Assembly: GCA_902798975.1 (NCBI GenBank)
Contig: CADBYT010000004.1
Coordinates: 62,001 to 126,000 of the forward strand
Direction of reading: 5' to 3'
Length of the DNA stretch: 64,000 nt
Origin: an uncultured Bacteroidia bacterium
GTDB taxonomy: Bacteria; Bacteroidota; Bacteroidia; Bacteroidales; UBA932
Position numbers and translations under genes: made by a program. Of this stretch, positions 1 to 8,769 are shown piece after piece. The notes under the pieces are model-generated. The model searched no databases. It saw only the letters and a program-made list of their open reading frames with translations, and had not been told where the DNA came from. The first letter of the stretch is position 1, and each line of letters begins with the position of its first letter.

Positions 1-272
1 CCTTCCGTCCCGTGGACGAACAGGAATTCTACCGGCAGTACCGCCTGCTCACGCTCGTGCGCCTGCTGCAGGAAACGGGCGCCTACGGATTCCGGGGCCT
101 GGTGGAGCGCAAGCAGCTCTTCCTCGACTGCATCCCGACGGTGCTCGGCTGCTTCCGGGAACTGACGGCCGAGCCCCTCGCGCGCTATCCCTACCTGACG
201 GAAGTCCTGCAGCGGCTCGCAACGCAGTGGGACGGCCGGACCATCCTGCCCGGCGTGGAGGTGGCCTTATGA
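1..272 (+). CDS. C-terminal part of an AmgK-like sugar kinase / phosphotransferase (5' truncated by window)
   Basis: Only the last roughly 90 residues are in the window; the frame is open to base 3. The stretch YRQYRLLTLVRLLQ followed by GAYGFRGLVERK is what I recall from the C-terminus of Bacteroidota aminoglycoside-phosphotransferase-fold proteins that sit before MurU-like nucleotidyltransferases. In the AmgK/MurU recycling pathway such a kinase phosphorylates the anomeric position of MurNAc/GlcNAc. No RapZ-like C-terminal domain follows, unlike some fused Bacteroides homologues. Its stop overlaps the next start (ATGA at 269-272), which supports one operon. The catalytic residues lie outside the window, so the substrate is inferred from context. 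Confidence 0.7.
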   Translation, partial: FRPVDEQEFYRQYRLLTLVRLLQETGAYGFRGLVERKQLFLDCIPTVLGCFRELTAEPLARYPYLTEVLQRLATQWDGRTILPGVEVAL

Positions 273-1003
273 AAGCGCTGATCTTCGCCGCCGGACTCGG
301 GACCCGGCTCCGCCCGCTGACGGACCGGATGCCCAAGGCGCTCGTCCCCGTGGCGGGTGTGCCGATGCTGCAGCGCGTGCTGTTCAAGCTGCGCGACGCG
401 GGCATCGATTCGTTCGTGGTCAACGTGCATCATTTCGCGGAGCAGATCGAAGATTTCCTGACGGAAAACGGGAACTTCGGCGTGCCGGTGGCCATTTCGC
501 GCGAGGAGCGCGAGCCGCTCGAGACCGGCGGCGGCATCAAGCACGCCGCGCCGCTGCTCGCTTCGCCGGAAGGTCGCTTCCTGGTGCACAACGTCGACAT
601 CCTCAGCGACCTGGACATCCGCTGGCTGCTGGCGCAGGACGCGCCGGAGAACCTCGCCACCCTGCTGCTCGTCGACGCGCCGGCCGACCGCTACCTGCTC
701 TTCGACGAAGACATGCGGCTCGCGGGCTGGACCAACGTCCGCACGGGCGAGGTCAAGAGCCCCTATCTGCCGGATTTCGACCCGTCGCGCTATCGCCGCT
801 ATTCTTTCTGCGGCATCCACATCGTCTCCGAAGCCGTCTTCGGGATGATGGCCTCCTGGCCGGAGAAATTCTCCATCATCGACTTCTATCTGCAAGCGTG
901 TGCCGCCGGCACGATCCGCGGCGTGGTGGCACCGGACCTGCAGCTCATCGACATCGGCAGTCCGGAGAAATTGGCGGAGGCCCAGGCTTGCCCGTTTTTG
1001 TAA
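269..1003 (+). CDS. MurU-like sugar-1-phosphate nucleotidyltransferase
   Basis: This 244-residue protein has the nucleotidyltransferase signature GLGTRLRPLT at residues 9-18, followed by K23 in the PKALVPVAG segment, then the sugar-binding loop ETGGGIKHA (85-93) and the metal/nucleotide segment HNVDIL around D110. Family members couple a sugar 1-phosphate to NTP. Length and the adjacent AmgK-like kinase suggest the MurU branch (MurNAc-1-P uridylyltransferase) in peptidoglycan recycling, bypassing de novo UDP-MurNAc synthesis. The start at 269 is chosen because it forms an ATGA overlap with the kinase; a longer GTG-initiated reading from 227 adds unconserved residues. A GlmU- or RfbA-like substrate cannot be excluded. 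Confidence 0.8.
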   Translation: MKALIFAAGLGTRLRPLTDRMPKALVPVAGVPMLQRVLFKLRDAGIDSFVVNVHHFAEQIEDFLTENGNFGVPVAISREEREPLETGGGIKHAAPLLASPEGRFLVHNVDILSDLDIRWLLAQDAPENLATLLLVDAPADRYLLFDEDMRLAGWTNVRTGEVKSPYLPDFDPSRYRRYSFCGIHIVSEAVFGMMASWPEKFSIIDFYLQACAAGTIRGVVAPDLQLIDIGSPEKLAEAQACPFL

Positions 1004-1028
1004 TCGGGTGATTGTCGCATTTTTTCCA

Positions 1029-1036
1029 TATCTTTG
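1029..1036 (+). promoter_or_regulatory. Bacteroidota -7 element TATCTTTG before the porin
   Basis: TATCTTTG fits the TAnnTTTG -7 consensus. It ends 6 nt before the GTG at 1043, so transcription would begin at or just before the start codon and the TTG at 1034 could not be the start. Confidence 0.6.
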
Positions 1037-1042
1037 TGGATT

Positions 1043-3673
1043 GTGAGTTTTTTGGCGCGCATAGTGTTTCCTGTCGCGGTGACGGCTTTTGCCGCCAGCG
1101 GGATTTTCCACCCGGCAGCGGAGTCTTCCAGACGGGCGGACGCAAATTATTTTTCGGACAGGTTTGCCGAAAAACCAATTTGCGCTCCGCTATCCGCTGT
1201 CGGTGAGACATCGTCGCCCGTGCAGGACACGGTTATTTATCCCGTGGGGGGATACAAGCTGCGCCGGACGCTGTCGCTGGAGGAGATCGTCGTGCGCGAC
1301 ACCTCGGCCGCCAACGAGCCGCTGGACACCGTGGCCGTGACCGCCGACACCCTGCCGCCGCGCCTGAGCCCGCGCGATTCGCTGAAAGCCCTGCTGGACA
1401 CCGCCCTCTGGGACCAGCTCGACTCCATCTACCTCGCCGATTCCGTCGCCCGCGCCAAGGCGGCCTTCGAGGCCTGGTACGCCGGGCTCTCCCGTCAGGA
1501 GCGCAAGCGCTACGACCTGGAAGAGCGGATCAAACTGAAGCTGGCGCGCACCGATTCCCTCAACAAGATCAAGGAGGAAAGGAAGAACGTCCGGGACAGC
1601 ATCCTGGAGACGACGCCGCGCATCCTGGAGACCTACGCCCTGCCGGATTCGCTCTACTACAAGCGCCTGGTGTCCTGGACGTTGGATCCCGATTTCGGCA
1701 AGGTGAACGCCTTCATCCCGGACACGTCGTACAATTATCATTTCCACGACTATCCCTTCCGGCGCAAGGACGTCAACGCCACCTGGCTGGGCGTGGCCGG
1801 CTCGCCGGTCCAGTACTACAACTGGTTCCTGCGGCGCAGCGACGAGGGCGTGGAATTCTATGACGCGGAGGAGCCCTGGAGCTACTCGCACCGCAACCTG
1901 CCGCACTTCAACACGAAAGTCCCGTACACGGAACTCGCCTACTTCGGCACCCTGTTCGCCAAGGAAGCCAAGATCTCGGACAACCTCCATCTCTTCACGA
2001 CCCAGAACATCGTTCCGGCCTTCAACTTCTCCCTGCTCTACGACCGTTTCGGCGGCAAGGGCATCCTCGACCGGGAGGAGACGGCCAACAAGACGGCGGT
2101 GATCCAGGCGAACTACCTCGGCAAGCGCTACACGGCGCACGCCGGCTTCATCCACAACGTGATCAACCGGCAGGAGAACGGCGGCATGCAGGACATCGGC
2201 TGGATACGCGACACCACCGTGGATTCGCGCGACATCCGGGTCACCCTGCAGAACGCCAAGTCCAAGATCGTCAAGAACACCGTCTTCCTGGACCAGCAGC
2301 TGCGCATCCCGTTCACCTTCATCGAGAAGATGCGCGCCCGCCGGGACAGCACCTATCAGTTCGACCCCGAAAGCCTCAACCGCGACATCACGACCGCCTT
2401 CATCGGGCACAGCACGGAGTGGTCCGTCTATACCCGCAACTATACCGACGTCATCACCGACAGGGCCGGCTCCGCGCTGTACAACGACATGTTCCGCTAC
2501 GGGACCAACACCGCAGACTCGATGCGCGTGACGCGCCTGGACAACAAGGTCTACATCCGCCTCCAGCCCTGGTCCAGCGAGGGCGCCGTCTCGCGCCTGG
2601 ACGTGGGTGCCGGCGACTACCTCAAGCACTATTTCGACAGCACCACCGTACGGCCGCAGAACCACGTGGAGAACTCTTTCTACGTGTACGCCGGGGCGGA
2701 AGGCCAGCTGTTCAAGACCGCCTGGTGGGACGCGAAAGCCCGTTTCGTGGTGCTCGGCAAGGATGCCGGCGACTTCGCCGTGGAGGCCAACGCCGGTTTC
2801 CGCTTCTTCCCGTTCCGCCGGGCGCGCAAGAGCCCGTTCAGCGCCACCGCCCACTTCGAGACCACCCTCGAGAATCCCACCTACTACCAGCAGCACCTCA
2901 ACCTCAACCACTATAGCTGGGACAACGAATTCGGCAAGATCTCCACGACCCGGCTGCAGGGACACATCGACGTCCCGTACTGGAAACTGTCCGCCGACGT
3001 GGGCTACGCCCTGCTGGCCGGCAACCTCTACTACGGCACCGACGGCATGATACGGCAGAACACCTCGCCCATGAGCGTGCTGTCCGCGCAGCTGCGCAAG
3101 GAGTTCAAGATCGGACCGGTCCACCTCGACCACCGCGCCCTCTTCCAGCTTTCCTCCAACCCGGACGTGCTGCCGCTGCCTGCCGTCGCCCTCAATTTCC
3201 GCTACTACCTCGAATTCGTGGTGCAGCGTAACGAACAGCGCCAGACCGTCATGACCATGCAGGTCGGCGTGGACGGCTACTTCAACACGGCCTGGTATTC
3301 CCCGGCCTGGAATCCGAACCTGGGCGTCTTCCACAACCAAACCGAGCGGCTCTACAACAACGGCCCCTGGTTCAACATCTTCGTCAACGTGCAGTGGAAG
3401 CGCGCCTGTGTCTTCATCAAGTACCAGAATGCCGGCATGGGCTGGCCGCTGCTGCACCCCGACTACTTCAGCGCAGACCGCTACATCGTCACGCAGAACG
3501 GCATGGACGGCCTGAAGTTCGGCATCTACTGGCCCTTCTACACCCAGCCCGGCCGCCGGAGCGCAGGTTCATCCTCCTCTTCTTCCAGGTCTTCCCAGGG
3601 AAGCAGCATGCCCGGCGGCATGCCGGGAGGCGCCGGTAGCGGGTCCGGAAGCATGTCAAGAGCCACCCGATGA
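1043..3673 (+). CDS. Putative outer-membrane porin (Porin_10-like) carrying an in-frame palindromic insert
   Basis: From GTG 1043 the protein has 876 residues: a signal peptide (SFLARIVFPVAVTAFAASG), a short linker, a Ser/Asp-rich periplasmic section with coiled-coil character (about 100-190), then alternating aromatic/polar strands typical of a beta-barrel to about residue 835. It resembles the putative-porin family common in Bacteroidota. Two oddities stand out. Residues about 25-53 are encoded by a long palindromic repeat (1115-1199). After the likely last strand (FGIYWPFY) there is a Ser/Gly-rich tail of about 40 residues rather than a terminal aromatic. The stop overlaps the next start (ATGA, 3670-3673). 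The cargo is unknown. Confidence 0.75.
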   Translation: MSFLARIVFPVAVTAFAASGIFHPAAESSRRADANYFSDRFAEKPICAPLSAVGETSSPVQDTVIYPVGGYKLRRTLSLEEIVVRDTSAANEPLDTVAVTADTLPPRLSPRDSLKALLDTALWDQLDSIYLADSVARAKAAFEAWYAGLSRQERKRYDLEERIKLKLARTDSLNKIKEERKNVRDSILETTPRILETYALPDSLYYKRLVSWTLDPDFGKVNAFIPDTSYNYHFHDYPFRRKDVNATWLGVAGSPVQYYNWFLRRSDEGVEFYDAEEPWSYSHRNLPHFNTKVPYTELAYFGTLFAKEAKISDNLHLFTTQNIVPAFNFSLLYDRFGGKGILDREETANKTAVIQANYLGKRYTAHAGFIHNVINRQENGGMQDIGWIRDTTVDSRDIRVTLQNAKSKIVKNTVFLDQQLRIPFTFIEKMRARRDSTYQFDPESLNRDITTAFIGHSTEWSVYTRNYTDVITDRAGSALYNDMFRYGTNTADSMRVTRLDNKVYIRLQPWSSEGAVSRLDVGAGDYLKHYFDSTTVRPQNHVENSFYVYAGAEGQLFKTAWWDAKARFVVLGKDAGDFAVEANAGFRFFPFRRARKSPFSATAHFETTLENPTYYQQHLNLNHYSWDNEFGKISTTRLQGHIDVPYWKLSADVGYALLAGNLYYGTDGMIRQNTSPMSVLSAQLRKEFKIGPVHLDHRALFQLSSNPDVLPLPAVALNFRYYLEFVVQRNEQRQTVMTMQVGVDGYFNTAWYSPAWNPNLGVFHNQTERLYNNGPWFNIFVNVQWKRACVFIKYQNAGMGWPLLHPDYFSADRYIVTQNGMDGLKFGIYWPFYTQPGRRSAGSSSSSSRSSQGSSMPGGMPGGAGSGSGSMSRATR
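1115..1199. repeat. Palindromic repeat, copy A, inside the porin reading frame
   Basis: The core at 1144-1181 is 38 bp and is exactly the reverse complement of 38441-38478. It folds as arms AAATT/AATTT and TTTTTCGG/CCGAAAAA around a 9-nt loop ACAGGTTTG. Outer arms GCGGACGC (1136-1143) and GCGCTCCGC (1182-1190) also pair, and further out CAGCGGA (1115-1121) pairs with TCCGCTG (1193-1199). The element is read through in frame as residues about 25-53 of the porin, just after the signal peptide. Confidence 0.85.
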
Positions 3674-4704
3674 ACCACGCCGAGCGCATCTGCCTGATCG
3701 TGGCCGCCGTCCTGATCGGCGGCATCAGCCTTGCGCCGCGATTCATTCCCGAACAGGAAACTCGCGTCAAGCCGCCGCACATTCACGGCGTGCTGGAACT
3801 CGCCCCGCTGGCCGACACCTCCAAGGCCCTGATCATCGGCTATCATTACGATTTGCTGAAGCGCTTCGCCGCCGCCAACGGCCAGACCATCGAAATCCGG
3901 CTGACCGAGCCCAACCGGTCCTACCTGGATTCGCTGCGCAGCGGCGCGGTGGACATCCTGGTCGTACCCTGGGAGGACAGCCTGGCCGTAGACAGCGTGC
4001 TGGTCTCCGTCCCCGTAGACAGCATGAGCGTCTGGCTGATGCGCCACGACGAACAGGCCGGCATGCAGGAACTGAACGCATGGATCGACGCCTGGCACGC
4101 CTCCGACGCATATACCCCGACGCGGGATGCCTTCCTGAACCGTTATAACGCCTTCCGTAGCGGGCCCCGCGCGCAGATCAGCCCGTACGACAGCCTGATC
4201 CGGGTCCACGCCGATTCACTCGGCTGGGACTGGCACCTGCTCGCCGCCGTGATCTACCAGGAATCCCGTTTCCATATCGAGGCGCGCTCGAAACGCGGCG
4301 CCGCCGGCCTGATGCAGATGATGCCCAAGACCGCCGCGCGCTACGGTGTCACGGATCCGCTGGATCCGGAAATGAACATCGCCGCGGGCGCCCAGTCCCT
4401 GGGCAATCTCATCAAGCGCTACTACAACGTGGGGGACAACATGACCGAGCGCTACAAATACGCGCTGGCCGCCTACAACGCCGGCATCGGACGCATCGAC
4501 GACTGCATCAACCTGGCGCGCCACCTGGGCGTGGATCCAAGTTACTGGATCAACATCGTGAACCGGGTGCTGCCGCTGATGTCCAGCGAAAGCGTCATGG
4601 AGACCGGAGCCGTGAAACTGGGCCCCTTCAAAGGCGTGGAAACCGCCTACTATGTAGACCACGCTATCGCCCTGTACGAGCGTCTTTGCCGGATTTGCCC
4701 CTGA
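3670..4704 (+). CDS. MltF-like membrane-bound lytic transglycosylase
   Basis: This 344-residue protein has an N-terminal membrane anchor (about 7-23), a small periplasmic solute-binding-like domain (about 40-125) and a C-terminal SLT goose-lysozyme domain. The catalytic Glu is E198 in IYQESRFHIEA, followed by GLMQMMP (213-219) and AAYNAG (267-272), the usual SLT motifs. It should cleave the MurNAc-GlcNAc bond to give 1,6-anhydro ends. The short N-terminal domain relative to E. coli MltF is normal for Bacteroidota. The start overlaps the porin stop by ATGA, so the two are probably co-translated. The 3' end overlaps the convergent membrane protein gene by about 40 bp. Confidence 0.85.
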   Translation: MNHAERICLIVAAVLIGGISLAPRFIPEQETRVKPPHIHGVLELAPLADTSKALIIGYHYDLLKRFAAANGQTIEIRLTEPNRSYLDSLRSGAVDILVVPWEDSLAVDSVLVSVPVDSMSVWLMRHDEQAGMQELNAWIDAWHASDAYTPTRDAFLNRYNAFRSGPRAQISPYDSLIRVHADSLGWDWHLLAAVIYQESRFHIEARSKRGAAGLMQMMPKTAARYGVTDPLDPEMNIAAGAQSLGNLIKRYYNVGDNMTERYKYALAAYNAGIGRIDDCINLARHLGVDPSYWINIVNRVLPLMSSESVMETGAVKLGPFKGVETAYYVDHAIALYERLCRICP

Positions 4705-5392
4705 GCCGCGCCACGAACGGGTCGGTCAGGCGCATCATCGCGCCGGGCAGGACGGCAAGCAGCAGCGTCCCCAGGCCGATGACAACGCCGGGCGTACGGG
4801 CCAGCAGGACATCTCCCAGATTGGTAAACGTGCCCGCGCCGAAGAGGTTGTGGAAGAAGAGCAGGCAGAGCAGCGCCGCTATCACCACCGTCAGCGAATC
4901 CATCACCACCTTGACCGGGCTGAAAGCCGTGCGGAACACCTGACAGAAAGCCGCCACCGTCATCTCCGCAGAGAGCATCCAGGCATCCGCCGCCACTTCG
5001 ATGCTCACGCCGAAAGCCGTCACCAGGGCAGCCAGCACCGTCAGGCCCAGGCGTGCGGCGAAGGTCCCGGGATGCAGCCACGACAGGGCCCAGAGGCAGC
5101 CGTCGATCAGGTAGCCGAACAGCGCGGACGCAGGAATCTGCATCAGGGAGCGGGCCTTGAAGTTCTTGCGGAGCAGCAGAAGCTGGAACAGGAGATAGAG
5201 CATGTTGACCAGCAGGGTGAAGGTCCCGACCGAGAGGACGGGCCACTCGAGGTTCAGAACGTATGCGGGACAGGAGAGCGGAGCGGTGCCCAGGTTGGAA
5301 ATAATCGACAGCGCCACGCCCAGCGCCACGAACACCAACCCCACGCTCGCCACGATATATCTTCGGAGTATATCTTTTGCTTTCGGACTCAT
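4664..5392 (-). CDS. YczE/YitT-like polytopic membrane protein
   Basis: The 242-residue protein begins MSPKAKDILRRYIVAS and contains about five or six hydrophobic segments, including VFVALGVALSIISNLGTAP and LTVVIAALLCLLFFHNLFG. The early GTAPLSCPAYVLN stretch and overall layout match the YczE/DUF6198 membrane family, whose function is unknown (transport is often assumed). I place the start at 5392; the upstream extension to 5449 is polar and unconserved-looking. It converges on the transglycosylase gene with a 41-bp overlap. No operon partner is visible. Confidence 0.65.
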   Translation of the reverse strand: MSPKAKDILRRYIVASVGLVFVALGVALSIISNLGTAPLSCPAYVLNLEWPVLSVGTFTLLVNMLYLLFQLLLLRKNFKARSLMQIPASALFGYLIDGCLWALSWLHPGTFAARLGLTVLAALVTAFGVSIEVAADAWMLSAEMTVAAFCQVFRTAFSPVKVVMDSLTVVIAALLCLLFFHNLFGAGTFTNLGDVLLARTPGVVIGLGTLLLAVLPGAMMRLTDPFVARLRGKSGKDARTGR

Positions 5393-5460
5393 TTCGACCG
5401 TAAATATCGGAATTTTCCTTAAATTCGCAGTCCCTTTCGAACAATTCAACTTATAATAAT

Positions 5461-7476
5461 ATGAAAAGGATTATCGCTATCATGATTCCTGTTATGATGC
5501 TGGCGGCCTGCCAGCCCAAGGAAACGAAGGCGCCGGCCCTGGATCCGACCGACATGGACCTGACCGTTGCAGCCGGTGAGAATTTCTACCTTTACGCCAA
5601 CGGAGGCTGGATGCAGAAGAATCCCCTCAAGCCCGAATACGCCCGTTTCGGCTCTTTCGACGTGCTCCGCGAGAAGAACGTCGAGGACCTGAACGCCCTG
5701 TTCTCCGAGATGACGAACATGAACCCGGAGCCCGGCTCCGTGGATCAGAAGATCGTGGACCTGTACAAGCAGGGCCTCGATTCCACCCGCCTGAACGCGG
5801 AGGGAGCCGCCCCGATCAAGAAGTATCTCGACGAGCTGTACGCCGTCGCGGACAAGAAGGCTCTCGCCGCGCACCTCGGCAAGCTGAACCTCGTGGGTGA
5901 GGGCGGCTTCTTCGGGGGCGGCGTGGAGGCTGACCTGATGGACAGCAGCATTCAGATTTTCTACCTTGGCCAGGGCGGCCTCGGCATGGGTGACCGCGAC
6001 TACTACGTGGATCCGGCCAACGCCGAGCTGCGCAAGGGCTATGAGGCGATGCTCGCCAAGTTCTTCGCCCTCGCGGGCCTGGACAACGCCGAGCAGCGCG
6101 CCGCCAACGCCGCGGGCGTCGAGGACAAACTGGCGCAGTTCTCCTGGACCAGCGTCCAGAACCGCGACATCGAGAAGATTTACAACCCGATGAGCTCCGC
6201 CCAGATCTTCAAAGCCTATCCGGGCTTTGACTTCAAGACCTTCTGCGAGGCAATGAACGTCCCCACCGACATGGACAAGGTCGTCGTGGAGCAGCCGTCT
6301 TTCTTCCAGGGCTTCAGCAAGCTCTTCAAGGACACCAGGATCGAAGTCCTCAAGGACTACCTCGCCGCACAGCTGCTCAGCAGCGCCGCCGGTTCCCTGT
6401 CCGACGACTTCTATGCCGCCAGCTTCGACTTCTTCAGCACGCAGATGAGCGGCATCACCGAGCAGAAGCCACGTTGGAAGCGCGCCATGAGCGTGCCCAA
6501 CAGCATCCTCGGCGAGGCCGTGGGCCAGATGTACGTCGCCAAGTTCTTCCCGGAGAGCTCCAAGCAGAAGATGCTGGACCTGGTGAAGAATCTGCAGATC
6601 TCCCTCGGAGAGCACATCGACTCCCTGGACTGGATGTCCGACGCCACCAAGGCCAAGGCCCGCGAGAAGCTGGCCGCCTTCACCGTGAAGATCGGCTATC
6701 CGGACAAGTGGAAGGACTACAGCACCCTCAACGTCGATCCGGCCCTGAGCTACTACGAGAACCTGCGCGCCGCCAGCGCCTGGTACGTGGCTGACAACCT
6801 GTCCAAGCTCGGCCAGCCGACCGACCCGACCGAGTGGCACATGACCCCGCAGACGGTCAACGCCTACTACAACCCGACGACCAACGAGATCTGCTTCCCC
6901 GCCGGTATCCTGCAGCCGCCGTTCTTCAACCCGGAGGCGGACGACGCCGTGAACTATGGCGCCATCGGCGTGGTGATCGGCCATGAGATGACCCACGGCT
7001 TTGACGACCAGGGCAGCCTGTTCGACAAGGACGGCAACATGAACAACTGGTGGACCGCCGAGGACCGCGCCGCCTTCGTGGAGAAGACCAAGGTGCTCGT
7101 GGACCAGTTCAACGAGGTGGAGATCGTGCCGGGCCTGATGGCCAACGGCGCCCTGACCCTCGGTGAGAACATCGCCGACCACGGCGGCGTGAGCGTCGCC
7201 TGGACGGCCCTGCACAACGCCCTCGGCGGGAACATCCCCGCCCCGATCGACGGTTTCACCACCGAGCAGCGCTTCTTCCTCGGCTACGCCCGCGTCTGGG
7301 CGCAGAACATCACCGACGAGGAGAAGGCCCGCCTGACCAAGCTCGACGTCCACTCGCTGGGCAACAACCGCGTGAACGTGACCCTGCGCAACTTCGGCTA
7401 CTTCTTCGACGCCTTCGGCATCAAGGAGGGCGATGCGATGTGGCGTCCGGAAGCCGAGCGCGTCCATATCTGGTAA
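5461..7476 (+). CDS. M13 family zinc endopeptidase lipoprotein (PepO/neprilysin-like)
   Basis: The 671-residue protein starts with a lipoprotein signal peptide ending in the lipobox LAAC (MIPVMMLAACQ), so it is probably anchored in the outer membrane or exported to the surface. The M13 catalytic set is complete: HEMTH at H508-H512 with E509, the third zinc ligand E569 with D573 in ENIADHGG, and the substrate-binding NAYYNP at about 467. Length matches the family. It should cut oligopeptides in the periplasm or outside the cell. It stands alone ahead of a LolE-like permease gene that begins 4 bp after its stop. The substrate cannot be read from sequence. Confidence 0.92.
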   Translation: MKRIIAIMIPVMMLAACQPKETKAPALDPTDMDLTVAAGENFYLYANGGWMQKNPLKPEYARFGSFDVLREKNVEDLNALFSEMTNMNPEPGSVDQKIVDLYKQGLDSTRLNAEGAAPIKKYLDELYAVADKKALAAHLGKLNLVGEGGFFGGGVEADLMDSSIQIFYLGQGGLGMGDRDYYVDPANAELRKGYEAMLAKFFALAGLDNAEQRAANAAGVEDKLAQFSWTSVQNRDIEKIYNPMSSAQIFKAYPGFDFKTFCEAMNVPTDMDKVVVEQPSFFQGFSKLFKDTRIEVLKDYLAAQLLSSAAGSLSDDFYAASFDFFSTQMSGITEQKPRWKRAMSVPNSILGEAVGQMYVAKFFPESSKQKMLDLVKNLQISLGEHIDSLDWMSDATKAKAREKLAAFTVKIGYPDKWKDYSTLNVDPALSYYENLRAASAWYVADNLSKLGQPTDPTEWHMTPQTVNAYYNPTTNEICFPAGILQPPFFNPEADDAVNYGAIGVVIGHEMTHGFDDQGSLFDKDGNMNNWWTAEDRAAFVEKTKVLVDQFNEVEIVPGLMANGALTLGENIADHGGVSVAWTALHNALGGNIPAPIDGFTTEQRFFLGYARVWAQNITDEEKARLTKLDVHSLGNNRVNVTLRNFGYFFDAFGIKEGDAMWRPEAERVHIW

Positions 7477-7480
7477 TCCG

Positions 7481-8638
7481 ATGCGGGCCGAAGGCTTCAT
7501 TGCCCGACGCCTGCGCGTCAAGGAGAAGATGGCTGTCGTTGCGATAGCCATCTCCTTCTTTGTGATCATTATTGCCGTCGCCATCTCCGCCGGGTTCCGC
7601 CGGGAGATCCGCGGCGGCGTCTCCGCCGTCACTGGTGACGTGCTGCTGACCAATGCAGCCGCCGACCTCACCGGCGGCGCCGACCCCGTCCGCACCCCCT
7701 CCTGCCTGAAGGACCTGGAGGGGATGCACGGCGTGGAAAGCATCCAGCCGGTCGTCTACGGCGCCGGAATCCTCAAGCTCGGCGACGAGATCCAGGGTGC
7801 GCTGTTCAAGGGCACGCCCGCCGACACCGCCTCTATGGGCGTACGGGTGCCCGCCACGCTCGCCGGACGCTTCGGACTTGCCGTCGGGGACGACCTGACG
7901 GCCTATTTCGCCGGAGAGAAAACAAAGATCCGCAAGTGGCACATCCTGGAAATCTACGAGAGCCCCATGGCCACGGACGAGGGTCAGTTGCTCTATGTCC
8001 CGATCCGGGACATGCGCCGGGTATTCGAGTGGGACGATGACGAGTCATCCCTGCTGGAAGTGCGCGTGGAACCGCGCCTGCGGGGTCGCAAGGTCCTGCC
8101 ACAGGTCACGCAGGAACTCGGCTGGCGCGCCATGGCCGGTGCCGGGAAGGAGGAAGAACCGCTGCGCGCCGTCGCCGCCACCGAGCGTTTCCCGCAGCTC
8201 TTCGACTGGCTGGACCTGATCGACTTCAACGTCTACGCCATCCTGCTGCTGATGACCGTCGTGGCGGGATTCAACATGATTTCCGGGCTGCTGATCCTGC
8301 TCTTCCGGCACGTCTCCACCATCGGCACGCTCAAGACCCTCGGCATGGGCAACCGCGCCGTCGCCGGGGTGTTCCTGCGGGTGGGCGCCCGCACCGCCGC
8401 CATCGGCATGGCCGCGGGCAACGTGCTCGCCCTGCTCTTCTGCCTGATCCAGGGCACGACGCACCTGATCAAGCTCAATCCGGAGAACTATTTCGTCTCC
8501 TTCGTGCCGGTGCACGTGAACCTGCCGGGCATCCTGCTCGCGGACGCCGCCGCCTTCGCGGGAATCCTGCTTCTGCTGCTGATTCCCACCCTTTTCATCT
8601 CGAAAGTCGATCCCGCCAAGACCGTCAAGGCGGAGTGA
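7481..8638 (+). CDS. FtsX-like ABC permease, LolE/LolC type
   Basis: The 385-residue protein has the LolCE layout: a first membrane helix just after a basic N-terminus (MAVVAIAISFFVIIIAVAIS, about 17-36), a periplasmic domain of about 200 residues, then three C-terminal helices (around 255-280, 300-320, 350-375). LolCE with LolD extracts lipoproteins from the inner membrane; no ATPase gene is adjacent. The start at 7481 is chosen over an in-frame upstream start inside the M13 gene because membrane topology and spacing fit. It may instead be another FtsX/MacB-type permease. Confidence 0.8.
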   Translation: MRAEGFIARRLRVKEKMAVVAIAISFFVIIIAVAISAGFRREIRGGVSAVTGDVLLTNAAADLTGGADPVRTPSCLKDLEGMHGVESIQPVVYGAGILKLGDEIQGALFKGTPADTASMGVRVPATLAGRFGLAVGDDLTAYFAGEKTKIRKWHILEIYESPMATDEGQLLYVPIRDMRRVFEWDDDESSLLEVRVEPRLRGRKVLPQVTQELGWRAMAGAGKEEEPLRAVAATERFPQLFDWLDLIDFNVYAILLLMTVVAGFNMISGLLILLFRHVSTIGTLKTLGMGNRAVAGVFLRVGARTAAIGMAAGNVLALLFCLIQGTTHLIKLNPENYFVSFVPVHVNLPGILLADAAAFAGILLLLLIPTLFISKVDPAKTVKAE

Positions 8639-8640
8639 TT

Positions 8641-8763
8641 CCCTCTTCAACTCAGGCTGATGCCACGAGCGGCCACACTGTGTGCCGCATCACCGACAAA
8701 GGCACAAACGCCCTCCGGGATTACCAGAGGGCGCTGATGTCGTATTTCGGACAGAAAGATTAA
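8641..8763 (+). pseudogene. 3' remnant of a winged-helix (HTH_34-like) regulator
   Basis: Right after the permease stop, a frame without its own start reads through to a TAA at 8761-8763. Its last residues include TVCRITDKGTNALRDYQRAL and end MSYFGQKD. This matches my recollection of the C-terminus of Bacteroidota winged-helix HTH_34 regulators (CRITDKG then a helix). The DNA-binding half is missing, so this is probably the tail of a gene whose 5' part was lost. No database search was possible. Confidence 0.5.
8709..8733 (-). terminator. Weak hairpin downstream of the minus-strand TPR operon
   Basis: CGCCCTC (8709-8715) pairs with GAGGGCG (8727-8733). On the minus strand it is followed by TTTGTGCC, only a short U tract, so termination is plausible but weak. 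Confidence 0.35.
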
Positions 8764-8769
8764 TTGCCA

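Noticed and set aside
1034..1042. TTG at 1034 as the porin start
   Set aside because: It lies within the -7 element and upstream of the expected transcript start; the GTG at 1043 starts a clean signal peptide.
1190..3457. Long minus-strand frame opposite the porin
   Set aside because: Shadow of a GC-rich coding region; no motif, no promoter, and the plus strand has signal peptide and barrel pattern.
5446..7743. Long minus-strand frame opposite the M13 peptidase
   Set aside because: The plus strand carries all catalytic motifs; the minus frame has none.
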